The notes beneath the pieces were generated by a model. It saw only the letters and a program-made list of their open reading frames with translations. It was not told the origin of the DNA and did no database searches. Made by a program: the position numbers and the translations under genes. From Plumapathes pennacea (lineage: Eukaryota; Cnidaria; Anthozoa; Antipatharia; Myriopathidae), in NCBI GenBank assembly GCA_964036295.1, contig OZ038466.1, positions 22,868,597 to 22,932,596 on the forward strand: DNA of 64,000 nucleotides, read 5' to 3'. Each line of letters starts with the position of its first letter. The stretch's first letter is position 1. Below, one piece after another: positions 45,380-55,857 of the stretch.

Positions 45380-48346
45380 CTACAAACGCGTTTCTGTGTT
45401 AGCAATTGAAGGATCCACACCTGTACTTTTTGTATTTGACACAACTATGCTTGACACATCGCTATTACTTTTATGACAAAAGCGTTTCATGTACAGCTCC
45501 TTCACTTGAGTTTTGAAAACATACACCGCGGCTATGTATACCCCTTGGAGCGTGGTGAATACTACAAACGGATACAGTAAGTATTCACTGACAAGCAACG
45601 CCAGGAAACCGAAAATCCACGTAAAGCCCATGATGGCAGCAAGTCGAGCATAAAGCTGAAAGCTCCTCTGGTTTCGAGACTGGCCGGCCACAGCTCGTGT
45701 TTGTTTTTTTATTTTTCTGATTATCAGCACAATTTTGACGAAGAAGAAGCCGTTGAATGCAATGGAAATTGCAATTGGGATACCGAGCAAGAACATGCTC
45801 GCGCTGCTGTTTTGAATAAAACAACTGTTCTCTCCTCCATAACCAATACTGAACACTTGGGTTTGGTCTAGCACTACACAGATAATCACGAAAATCAAAG
45901 CAGGAATCCAGCCAATAGCCATGAATCTGAGGATCTTGGCTTTTCGTGACCTCTGCTGCTGTCTCATCCGGGTATTGGAAAATGCTCGCCACGTGTCAAA
46001 TGCAATGATGGACATCCACGTAAAAGACACCAGGGTCAAATAATGAATGAATGCAGCGATGAAAGTGCACAGGATTTGTAAACGAGTTTGGCTTGTGGCA
46101 AACCAGACTGACTGTAACAACAGCAGCGAGAATGACAGGTTCATGACGTTGATACCGGGCAATGTGCGCAGTTCAGAGAAAAGACAGTAAGTCATCAGAT
46201 AAAGGACGAGGAAGAATATGGAAAGCGACAGACCGATGTTGGACAGGATACTCAACACCAAATCATGGATGTTGTTGCCGCTTGTCTTGCGCGTTTTTGA
46301 GTAAGATGCAGAATAGTTGGTGCAGATCCATGCCGTCTTGTTTCGCATATTGTAACTTCCACGCGCGAAATATTCTCTTGAAATGTTACGATAAAGAGAG
46401 CCATTTGGGAAGACAGTATACTCGTCTTCTTGTAAAGAAAGGTACGCACCGGAGCAATTGCTTGTCAGATACTGTCTGCACACAACAATTGTTCCAACAG
46501 GAATGACTTGATCACCTGTTTCCTTTGTGCTGTTGGCGAAGTATTGGTACGAGTAAAATGTCTCACGTGACCTATTGATGTAAACCGCTGGCGGGGATGA
46601 CGTCAGTACCGTGTACTCACTTGGCTGAAATTCTTGCTCATCGATACAAGCAAGTAACCTGGAGGTGACTTTGTAAATGTCGTACATGTCAGTGGCTACT
46701 TGGACGGTAATTACACTTGTAAAGTTTAGGAGACTATCAATGCTGTGAGGCGCTATAGAAAAGTCTCTCGTGATTTGGTTTTTCCACTTCATGTCCAGAT
46801 CAAAGGAGACGACAGAGGTGTTGAGCATTTTCTGGATGTGAAAATTGAAGACTTGCGAGGGTTGGATGCCAAAATTAGTGAGCAGAGAATCCAAGATATG
46901 TTGCTGATTGAACGCAGTTCGGTTTGGTTTCGTGTTGTGAGGTTTCATCCAGATGGCGACAGCAAGCTTGTCTAACTTGACGTTTCTTGAGGAGCTGATA
47001 ACTCCTGGGCGGCAAGTTTGTAAGATGGAATCAAACACTTGTTTATCGGGACAGTATACTGTATGTACAATAGTGGGTCTTACAGCGAGTTCCGGGTTTT
47101 GGATAAAAAGTTCTGAAAAAAATGCCGGTGGCTCGGGTTGTAAGTGGCCCACGTCGACCATTCCTGCAGATACCGCTACTTGTGGGCCGCAACTGTACGG
47201 AAATGCTCCTTCACACTGCAAGCAGAATTTATTTTTATAGTTTCTGAAACCCATGACATAACTGACAACTCTGAATGTTCCGTTTTCACACTGATATCGG
47301 ACAAGCGCAGACGTGTTACTTGAGAAACAAGAAGATTGCAAATTCAAGCAGTATCTTCTGTGAGTGTCTTTGGCCGGCGTCCATTTGAGGGAACAGTTAA
47401 ATTTGTCTGCTTGGTCACAATCAGAACTGTAGTTAAGCTTAACATAATAAATCATGTCCGCTGGTTTGATCCCGTTGCACTGAGCGCAGAAACGATTTTT
47501 GAACGTTTCGCCTTTGCTGGTGGTCACTGGTACGGCACCATCGTATCCTTTCCCAGAGTCTGGGGGAAAATGAAGGCAGTTGGACCGCACTTCATCAATT
47601 GGCCAATTCCTCGGGCACGAGCCGATCATCCAGATCCCAGCAATTTCTTTCATAGGAAGTTCTCGCCATCCTTTGGAAACACACTGCCACTGAACATCCG
47701 GGGATGCTGGTGACGTCTTATTGTTAGCGGGGCAGTGATCATCATAATCTGCACAGCAGTCTTGGAACATGTCGCATTCATTGTCACAAAAACACTGTAG
47801 AGAGTCCTCAGTTGGACCAGGCTCTCGTTGTTGTGTGCATCTGCCCCGACATGAAAGCTTGTCCTCACATGGGATGTTTCCTGCGCGAGAGTCTTGTCGA
47901 CTCGAATTGCTTTTTTCCCCTTTTTCTTCTCGTCGTTGCCGTATGAGTTGTGTGAATGATGTTCTTGGCTCGTTCTTACTTTGAGGCACAAACTCAGCAG
48001 GTTGTTTATTGAGACCCAAAACGTTTTTCCTGCGAGACCTTCCCCGTAATTTCTTGAGTACGGCGATGCGCTGCGTGTTCTCTACGGCGTTCTTATTCTG
48101 TCCAAATTCCATGTTGCAATGCAGAGTTTTCCCAGAAAGGCCATGTTTGACTACTTCTGAGAACATCTGTTCATCGTTTTGCTTCTTGATAGCTCTGGCT
48201 TCACGAAATCGTTGATGAGAAGCATTGGGCGTTGACTGCAGGGGATGGGAGGATTTACTTTTGTGATCTGACGAACTCCCGACCTTGATTATCAGCAGAA
48301 GGGCGGAGACAACCAGTCCTGCTTTTATCAGAGCCAGTTTTGGCAT
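45380..48346 (-). CDS. SMB-domain Methuselah-like 7TM receptor, type B copy 1
   Basis: Single exon, 988 residues from the ATG at 48346. An in-frame ATG at 48412 would add 22 residues, but the chosen start (MPKLALIKAG) aligns with the only possible start of A1 and puts the signal peptide at the N-terminus. SMB domain ~160-206; Cys-rich ectodomain including THRRYC and CLQCEGAFPYSCGP; a type-B-specific linker (VDVGHLQPEPPAFFSEL); 7TM ~696-955; cytoplasmic tail with SSIVVSNTKSTGVD ending TETRL. About 98% identical to B2 (roughly 19 differences by eye). No introns, although all recognised non-receptor genes here are split. Confidence 0.88.
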   Translation of the reverse strand: MPKLALIKAGLVVSALLLIIKVGSSSDHKSKSSHPLQSTPNASHQRFREARAIKKQNDEQMFSEVVKHGLSGKTLHCNMEFGQNKNAVENTQRIAVLKKLRGRSRRKNVLGLNKQPAEFVPQSKNEPRTSFTQLIRQRREEKGEKSNSSRQDSRAGNIPCEDKLSCRGRCTQQREPGPTEDSLQCFCDNECDMFQDCCADYDDHCPANNKTSPASPDVQWQCVSKGWRELPMKEIAGIWMIGSCPRNWPIDEVRSNCLHFPPDSGKGYDGAVPVTTSKGETFKNRFCAQCNGIKPADMIYYVKLNYSSDCDQADKFNCSLKWTPAKDTHRRYCLNLQSSCFSSNTSALVRYQCENGTFRVVSYVMGFRNYKNKFCLQCEGAFPYSCGPQVAVSAGMVDVGHLQPEPPAFFSELFIQNPELAVRPTIVHTVYCPDKQVFDSILQTCRPGVISSSRNVKLDKLAVAIWMKPHNTKPNRTAFNQQHILDSLLTNFGIQPSQVFNFHIQKMLNTSVVSFDLDMKWKNQITRDFSIAPHSIDSLLNFTSVITVQVATDMYDIYKVTSRLLACIDEQEFQPSEYTVLTSSPPAVYINRSRETFYSYQYFANSTKETGDQVIPVGTIVVCRQYLTSNCSGAYLSLQEDEYTVFPNGSLYRNISREYFARGSYNMRNKTAWICTNYSASYSKTRKTSGNNIHDLVLSILSNIGLSLSIFFLVLYLMTYCLFSELRTLPGINVMNLSFSLLLLQSVWFATSQTRLQILCTFIAAFIHYLTLVSFTWMSIIAFDTWRAFSNTRMRQQQRSRKAKILRFMAIGWIPALIFVIICVVLDQTQVFSIGYGGENSCFIQNSSASMFLLGIPIAISIAFNGFFFVKIVLIIRKIKKQTRAVAGQSRNQRSFQLYARLAAIMGFTWIFGFLALLVSEYLLYPFVVFTTLQGVYIAAVYVFKTQVKELYMKRFCHKSNSDVSSIVVSNTKSTGVDPSIANTETRL

Positions 48347-50106
48347 AGTGGTGTCGCACGATGTTCGTGTTGCGTTTTTGAAGAAGCGCATTAGATTTAA
48401 ATTTTTGATCAATGTGAGCTAATAATACTGACACGCGATCTATGTAAATTTTACACGGCGTTAATTAAAGTAATACTTAGAAATTTAAAGAAAGGAAACA
48501 ACATGTGAGGAGTTTTTAAGCTAAAAAAAATAGGCAGTTTCGAAGAGAAACATGTTTGGTGAACTGTATGGCCTGGTTTGGTAAAACAAATTATGGCCCG
48601 GTAGCACTGGGAAGTTTAGTCGATAATAACTCATCATCGAGAGCAATATGACGGCTTCTTTCATGTTTGGTAGCAACTTGCTGACATATAATTTTGGTGG
48701 CAAGCGCTGGGCATGTTTGTGACTTCAAATGATACAAATGTCGATATTAATGTCGTTAAAGTTACGAGTGCGACCGGAGAAAGAATTTAAGAAAAGCATC
48801 ATTGTTGCTTGTTTTGTTTTCACGTATTAATGCAATACTTTGATCGATGGATATAGAACTGTCAACATTTTTGTTAGAGCTCATTGGTGTCATGCCACAA
48901 TTTCTATATATCGATGTGACGCCGTAGTTGATGTTTTGGCATTAACACGCGCCCTTCGTCTTAATTGCCTTTTCACAATGAACTCACTGTAGTAAAAACA
49001 TGCATCGATCAATTCCAGTTGTTACCATCTCGGCCTGTGTATCGGGGACGGGAAATTTGTACAGCAACGTGTTACCCCGGTGGCGGGGCTGGAGGCAAGG
49101 AATTGATCATAAAACCCAAGATGGTCGCCAAAAAGAGAGCATTTGCAGAAACAAAAAATATGTTTTAAAAGTGAAGAAGTGAAACTCAAAATGGGCATAG
49201 AACCGACACGGTATAGTTTGAACTCCAAGGGAAGTCATCACTTCGACAACTGATCGCAAACACGGCCAGTTTCCCGTTTCTTTTGGGGAATTTGTAGTCC
49301 CATGATTTTTTTACGAACTCCCGGTGGTCGGAGGGGGGATGGTAAAGAACAGCTGGAATTGATCGGTGTATAAACGCCAATTTTTTTTAAAAGAAAAAGA
49401 CAGTCCATCTACGACTAGAGGTATGGAAGAAATTCACCACACACAATACAACTTACATTTTTATTGTTATTTACAAAAACAAAGAACCAGTCACGTTCGG
49501 TGTGCTCAGGTCGACTGTAATCTCTATGAGACTAATCTGCAGTGTATGCAGGACAAAACCAAACTAAGGCATACATGTCAATTATGCCAGAAAATAAAAA
49601 CAAGCAAACTGAGACGTTTTCATGTTTTTCTACCGCAGCAGTTGTGTCATGGGGAAAATAGCTGCTCCGAGGTCTTGTCACGGTTTTCTGCAAGAGGATG
49701 ACGTGCACAGGAAGCAAAAATTAGAGGATCTATTGATCAATATTTTTAATGATCACACTAACGTAAGTAAATATTAAGTTGTATTACTTCTAGTTCTGCC
49801 ACTGCCACAACGACTTGTAGTAAATGTACGAGACCCGACCGCATCATTAAGTAACGATTCCACAGCGTTTTGTACCGGCCAACTAAAAACTTTTAGTGTT
49901 TTTAGAAACCCTTGCAGCTTTACCTTGTCTCAAACTGCTTCTCGACGCCTCGGACTTTTGTTCAGGAGTTGTGCAAGACGACAAAGCCCAGATACCACGC
50001 ATTTTGAAGTTCTCTACAGTTTGACCGACTAAGAAGAGGAAGAAATATAGACAACTCGTCAGCTTAAGGACTTCGTTGTTGTTTGAAAACGAGCAATTGA
50101 TTCAGA
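48347..50106. repeat. Type B 5'-flank duplicate, copy 1
   Basis: Upstream region of B1, shared with 58,825-61,631 upstream of B2 except for a ~1-kb segment present only there. Includes a 92-codon plus-strand ORF (49423-49701) repeated in the other copy, not recognised as any family. Confidence 0.85.
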
Positions 50107-51065
50107 TTGAGAGTTCGTCTCAATTAGTCCGCACTTCTACCGACTGGTGCATTTGCAAAAACCAAAACTATATTGCAAAGTGAATGGGTGAAACTCAAAA
50201 CGGACATAGAACCGACACGGCATAGTGTTTGAACTCCAAGGCAAGTCATCGCACTTCCACAACCGATCGCATACCCGGCCAGTTTCCGTCTCTTTTGCCC
50301 GGTGAGCGAGAATTTGTAATTTCTGAGTGCGTCGCTGGTGTGTGGTTCTTTACACAGGTATGGCGCTTGACTATCAACTCTACGAGTGGACTAAATGAGA
50401 CAATGTGCAGTTAAAAGGTGATTAGTGGTCTTATGATCTTTTGTCCGCGGTTACTAAATGTCATAACGCCACTTCTCCCCATTCCTCTCATCTCCCCACC
50501 CGTCACATTGAAAGCGGTCTGTTATTATTATAAGCAACGGCCCACTCTTCCCCCACAAAGTATACATATACGTACACACGGACAAGGTTTTAATATTTTA
50601 CACAATAGAACTCGATCTTAAAGGGACACTCTGTTAATCATTATGGACACCCGTTATCACGGACATGTTATTTTGTCCTGACACTGGATAATACGGACAA
50701 CGGACACTTTCTCGTGTGCGGTAGTACAGACACTGTGTCTGGTCCCGATATTCAAATAACTCTACGACCACACTAAGTCTACATGGTACACCATATGGAT
50801 TTACAGCGCCTTATGAAGAACATCATAACTTTACATTCTCTTACGAACCTAGTAGTTTAAGACGTTTTTTGATTCCTGATAAAGTTACATTGTATACATT
50901 AATATTGTTCGAAACGATGGTAGTTTAAAGTCAGCAGCCCAGCCAGTCTAAGTAATCGGACAGTCAGTGTTTACTGACCCGAGAACAAACACTGTAACGA
51001 CAATTCAACGTTCAACGGAAGCATACAGTTTATTGTGAACAGCCGCGCTATCAGTAATAATCTGT
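50107..51065. repeat. Receptor 3'-flank duplicate, copy 3 (A2)
   Basis: Starts at GTTCGTCTCAATTAGTCCGC and ends at the A2 stop. Minus-strand AATAAA at 51034-51029. Confidence 0.9.
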
Positions 51066-54000
51066 CTACAAACGCGTTTCTGTGTTAGCAGTTGAAGGAT
51101 CCACACCCGTACGTTTTGTATTTGACACAACTATGCTTGACACATCGTTATTATTTTTATGACAAAAGCGTTTCATATACAGCTCCTTCACTTGAGTTTT
51201 GAAAACATACACCGCGGCTATGTATACCCCTTGGAGCGTGTTGAATACTACAAACGGATACAGTAAGTATTCACTGATAAGAAACGCCAGGAAACCGAAA
51301 ATCCAAGTGAAGCCCGTTATGGCAGCAAGTCGAGCATAAAGCTGAAAGTTTCTCTGATTTCGAGACTGGCAAGCCACAGCCCGTGTTTGTTTCGTTATTT
51401 TTCTGATTATCAGCACGATTTTGACGAAGAAGAAGCCGTTGAATGCAATGGAAATTGCAACTGGGATACCGAGCAAGAACATGCTCGCGCTGCTGTTTTC
51501 AATAAAACAACTGTTCTCTCCTCCATAACCAATATTGAACACTTGGGTGTGGTCTAGCACTACACAGATAATCACGAAAATCAAAGCAGGAATCCAGCCA
51601 ATAGCCATGAATCTGAGGATCTTGGCTTTTCGTGACCTCTGCTGCTGTCTCATACGGGTATTGGAAAATGCTCGCCACGTGTCAAATGCAATGATGGACA
51701 TCCACGTAAAAGACACCAGGGCCAAGTAATGAATAAACGCAGCAATGAAAGTGCACAGGATTTGTACACGAGTTTGGCTTGTGGCAAACCAGACTGACTG
51801 TAACAACAGCAGCGAGAATGACAGGTTCATGACGTTGATACCGGGCAATGTGCGCAGTTCAGAGAAAAGACAGTAAGTCATCAGATAAAGGACGAGAGAG
51901 AAGATGGAAAGCGACAGACCGATGTTGGACAGGATACTCAACACCAAGTCATGGATGTTGTTGCCGCTTGTCTTGCGCGTTTCCACGTAAGATGCAGAAT
52001 AGTTGGTGCAGATCCACGCCGTCTTGTTTCGCACATCGTAACTTCCTCGCGCGAAATATTCTCTTGAAATGTTACGATAAAGAGAGCCATTTGGGAAGAC
52101 AGTATACTCGTCTTCTTGTAAAGAAAGGTATGCACCAGAACAATTGCTTGTCAGATACTGTCTGCACACAAAAATGCTTCCACCAGGAATTACTTGATCA
52201 CCTGTTCCATTTGTACTGTTGGCGAAGTACTGGTACGAGTAAAATGTCTCACGTGACTGATTGATGTAAACCGCCGGCGGGAATGACTTCAGTACCGTGT
52301 ACTCACTGGGCTGAAATTCTTGCTCATCGATACAAGCAAGTAGTCTGGAGGTGACTTTGTAAATGTCGTACATGTCAGTGGCTACTTGGACGGTAATTAC
52401 ACTTGTAAAGTTTAGGAGACTATCAATGCTGTGAGGCGCTGTAGAATTGTCTCTCGTGATTTGATTTTTCCACTTCATGTCCAGATCAAAGGAGACAATA
52501 GAAGTGTTGAGTTTTTTCCGAATGTGAAAACCAAAGACTTGTGAGGGACGAATGCCAAAATTTGCTAGCAAAGAATTCAAGATATGTTGCTGATTGAACG
52601 CAGTTCGGTTTGGTTTCGTTTTGTGAGGTTTCATCCAGATGGCGACAGCAAGCATGTCCAACTTGACGTTTGTTGAGGAGCTGATAACTCCTGGGCGGCA
52701 AGTTTGCAAGCTGGAATCAAACACCTGTTTATCGGAGCAGTGACTTACTTGTATAATAGCCTGTTCCTCTTGTTTTTTAAATAGTGGCAAAAAATATCCC
52801 CTGGGCAGTTCCGGACCTCGACCAGGTGGTCCAGGTGGTCCAGCTTCTCCAGAGGGCACCTGTTCTCCATGTGACCCTTTTTGTGGACCACACCTGTACT
52901 CAAATGCTCCATCACACTGCAAGCAAAATTTATTTTCAAAGTTCTGGGATTCCATGAAATCACTGACAGCTTGACCAGGTTGCTGAGCTGCTCCAAGGGG
53001 CCCCGATGCCCCAGAAGGTCCCGATGCTCCAGGTAGTCCAGGTGCTCCAGGGGGTCCCCGAGCTCCAGGCGGTCCCCATGCCCCAGGGGGTCCCCATGCT
53101 CCAGGGGGCCCCGATGCTTCAGGTACCGCTCCTTTTGGACCACAACTGTACATAAATTCTCCTTCACACTGCAAGCAGAATTTATTTTTAAAGTTCCGTG
53201 ACCCCTTGGCATCACTGACAACTCTGAATGTTCCGTTTTCACACCTATATCGGACATCCGCAGACGTGTTACTCGAGAAACAAGAAGACTGTAAATTCAA
53301 GCGGTATCTTCTGTGAGTGCCATTGGCCGGCTTCCATTTGAGGGGACAGTTAAATTCGTCTGGTTCTTTACAATCAGACCTGTAGTAGAGAACATAATAG
53401 ATCATGTCAGCTGGTTTGATCCCGTTGCACTGAGCGCAGAAACGATTCTTGAACGTTTTGCCGTTGCTGGTGGTCACTGGTACGGCACCATCGTATCCTT
53501 TCCCAGCGTCTGCAGGAAAATGAAGGCAGTTGGACCGCACTTTATCAACTGGCCAATTCCTCGGGCACGAGCTGATCATCCAGATCCCAGCAATTTCTTT
53601 CATGAGAAGTTCTCGCCCTCCTCGAGAAACACACTGCCACTGAACATCCGGGGATGCTGGTGACGTCTTATTGTTAGCGGGGCAGTGATCATCATAATCT
53701 GCACAGCAGTCTTGGAACATCTCGCATTCATTGTCACAGAAACACTGTAGGGAGTCTTTAGTTGAACCAGGTTCTCGTTGTTGTGTGCACCTGCCTCGAC
53801 ATGAAAGCTTATCCTCACATGCGATGTTTACTGCGCGAGAGTCTTGTTGGCTTAAATTGCTTGTTTTCCCTTGTTCTTCTCGTCGTTGTCGTATGAGTTG
53901 TGTGAATGATGTTCGTGGCTCACTCTTAGTTCGAACCACAGCTTCAGCAGGTTGTTTCTTGAGACCCAAAACGTCTTTGCTTCGAGAACTTATACCCCGT

Positions 54001-54299
54001 ATTTTCTTGAGTACGGCGATGCGCTGCGTGTTCTCTGCGGCGTTCTTATTCTGTCCAAATTCCATGTTGCGAAGCAGAGTTTTCCCAGATAGGCCATGTT
54101 TGGCTACTTCTGAGAACATCTGTTCATCGTTTTCCTTCTTGATAGATCCGGCTTCACGAAATCGTTGACGAGAAGCATTGGGCGTTGACCGCAAAGGATC
54201 GGAGGATTTACTTTCGTGATATGACGAACTCCCGACCTTGATCACCAGCAGAAGGGCTGAGACAACCAGTCCTGCTTTTATCAGAGCCAGTTTGCGCAT
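51066..54299 (-). CDS. SMB 7TM receptor, type A copy 2, with collagen-like ectodomain insert
   Basis: Single exon, 1,077 residues from the ATG at 54299 (an upstream in-frame ATG at 54398 would add 33). Signal peptide and SMB domain (~161-207) as in A1. The ectodomain differs: after the Cys module ending YSCGP there are about 13 uninterrupted Gly-X-Y triplets (~396-438; GPPGAWGPPGAW ...), a second copy of the Cys module (NFENKFCLQCDG ... YRCGP, ~453-472) and a short GPPGPPGRG (~484-497). These ~90 extra residues are absent from all other copies. 7TM ~785-1044 with the usual TM3 and ECL2 cysteines; the tail ends TETRL. The frame is fully preserved, arguing that the insert is translated. Confidence 0.87.
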   Translation of the reverse strand: MRKLALIKAGLVVSALLLVIKVGSSSYHESKSSDPLRSTPNASRQRFREAGSIKKENDEQMFSEVAKHGLSGKTLLRNMEFGQNKNAAENTQRIAVLKKIRGISSRSKDVLGLKKQPAEAVVRTKSEPRTSFTQLIRQRREEQGKTSNLSQQDSRAVNIACEDKLSCRGRCTQQREPGSTKDSLQCFCDNECEMFQDCCADYDDHCPANNKTSPASPDVQWQCVSRGGRELLMKEIAGIWMISSCPRNWPVDKVRSNCLHFPADAGKGYDGAVPVTTSNGKTFKNRFCAQCNGIKPADMIYYVLYYRSDCKEPDEFNCPLKWKPANGTHRRYRLNLQSSCFSSNTSADVRYRCENGTFRVVSDAKGSRNFKNKFCLQCEGEFMYSCGPKGAVPEASGPPGAWGPPGAWGPPGARGPPGAPGLPGASGPSGASGPLGAAQQPGQAVSDFMESQNFENKFCLQCDGAFEYRCGPQKGSHGEQVPSGEAGPPGPPGRGPELPRGYFLPLFKKQEEQAIIQVSHCSDKQVFDSSLQTCRPGVISSSTNVKLDMLAVAIWMKPHKTKPNRTAFNQQHILNSLLANFGIRPSQVFGFHIRKKLNTSIVSFDLDMKWKNQITRDNSTAPHSIDSLLNFTSVITVQVATDMYDIYKVTSRLLACIDEQEFQPSEYTVLKSFPPAVYINQSRETFYSYQYFANSTNGTGDQVIPGGSIFVCRQYLTSNCSGAYLSLQEDEYTVFPNGSLYRNISREYFARGSYDVRNKTAWICTNYSASYVETRKTSGNNIHDLVLSILSNIGLSLSIFSLVLYLMTYCLFSELRTLPGINVMNLSFSLLLLQSVWFATSQTRVQILCTFIAAFIHYLALVSFTWMSIIAFDTWRAFSNTRMRQQQRSRKAKILRFMAIGWIPALIFVIICVVLDHTQVFNIGYGGENSCFIENSSASMFLLGIPVAISIAFNGFFFVKIVLIIRKITKQTRAVACQSRNQRNFQLYARLAAITGFTWIFGFLAFLISEYLLYPFVVFNTLQGVYIAAVYVFKTQVKELYMKRFCHKNNNDVSSIVVSNTKRTGVDPSTANTETRL
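52985..53115 (-). repeat. 18-bp coding repeat encoding Gly-X-Y collagen segment
   Basis: The unit GCTCCAGGGGGTCCCCAT (plus strand) recurs about seven times with substitutions, encoding GPPGA(W/R/P/S) hexapeptides in receptor A2. It looks like a minisatellite expansion kept in frame. Confidence 0.9.
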
Positions 54300-54873
54300 A
54301 GTGGTGTCGCACGAAATAATGTTCGTGTTGCGTTTTTGAAGAAGGGCATTAGATATAAATTGTTGATCAAAGTGAGAGCTTATAATCCTGACAATCAATC
54401 TATGTAAATTTTAGACGGCGTTAATGAAAGTAATACTGGGATATTTAAAGAATGGAAACAACATGTGTGGAGTTCTTTAAGCTGAAAAAAAAAAATTAAC
54501 AGTATCGAAGAGAAACTCATGTTTGGTAGACTGTATGACCTAGTTTGGTAAAAGAACTTAGAATTTAAGAAAAGAATCATCATTGTTCCTTTTGTTCTCA
54601 CATAATGCAATACTTTGATCGATGGATCTAGATGACTGTCAACATTTGTGTTATAGCTGATTGGTGTCATGCCGCCAACAACCTCTAAGTATATCGTTGT
54701 GACGCCGTTATTGATGTTTTTGCATTAGCAGGCGCCCTTCGTCTTAATTGCCTTTTAACAATTACACATCCTTTAGTATAAACATATATCGATCAATTCC
54801 AGCTGTTACCTTCTCCCCTCTCCCCTCTCCTCTTCGGGGGCATAAAAACCCAAGATGCCCGCCAAAAGGAGAG
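54300..54873. repeat. Type A 5'-flank duplicate, copy 2
   Basis: Upstream of A2 and nearly identical to 43,818-44,376, including the minus-strand TATAAG about 80 bp before the start. Confidence 0.85.
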
Positions 54874-55857
54874 TTCGCCTCAATTAGTCCGCACTTCTAC
54901 CGACTGGTGCATTTGCAAAAAACCAAAACTATATTGCAAAGTGAATGGGTGAAACTCAAAACGGACATAGAACCGACACGGCATAGTGTTTGAACTCCAA
55001 GGCAAGTCATCACTTCCACAACCGATCGCATACTCGGCCAGTTTCCGTCTCTTTTGCCCGGGGAGCGAGAATTCGTAATTTCTGAGTGCGTCGCTGGTGT
55101 GTGGTTCTTTACACAGGTATGGCTCTTGACTAACTCTACGAGTGGACTAAATGAGGCAATGTGCTGTTAAAAGGTGATTAGTGGTCTTATGATCTTTTGT
55201 CCGCGGTTACTAAATGTCATAACGCCACTTCTCCCCATTCCTCTCATCTCCCCACCCGTCACATTGAAAGCGGTCTGTTATTATTATAAGCAACGGCCCA
55301 CTCCTTCCACCACAAAGTATACATATACGTACACACGGACAAGGTTTTAATATTTTACACAATAGAACTCGATCTTAAAGGGACACTTTGTTAATCATTA
55401 TGGACACCCGTTATCACGGTTATTTTGTCCTGACACTGGATAATACGGACAACGGACACTTTCTCGTGTGCGGTAGTACAGACACTGTGTCTGGTCCCGA
55501 TATTCAAAAAACTCTACGACCACACTAAGTCTACATGGTACACCATATGGATTTACAGCGCCTTATGAAGAATATCATAACTTTACATTCTCTTACGAAC
55601 CTAGTAGTTTAAGACGTTTTTTGATTCCTGATAAAGTTATATTGTATACATTAATATTGTTCATTATAGTCGTAATTTTAACACAATTACAAGCAATAAT
55701 AGGAAACGATGGCAGTTTACAGTTTGCAACCCAGCCAGTCTAAGTAATCGGACAGTCACTGTTTACTGACCCGAGAACAAACACTGTAACGACAATTCAA
55801 CGTTCAACGGAAGCATACAGTTTATTGTGAACAGCCGCGCTATCAGTAATAATCTGT
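54874..55857. repeat. Receptor 3'-flank duplicate, copy 4 (B2)
   Basis: Starts at GTTCGCCTCAATTAGTCCGC and ends at the B2 stop. Minus-strand AATAAA at 55826-55821. Confidence 0.9.

Noticed and set aside
45585-45992. 135-codon frames repeated in each receptor (also at 41107, 56063 and 62818)
   Set aside because: They are alternate-frame shadows of the conserved 7TM coding region, repeated because the genes are paralogues.
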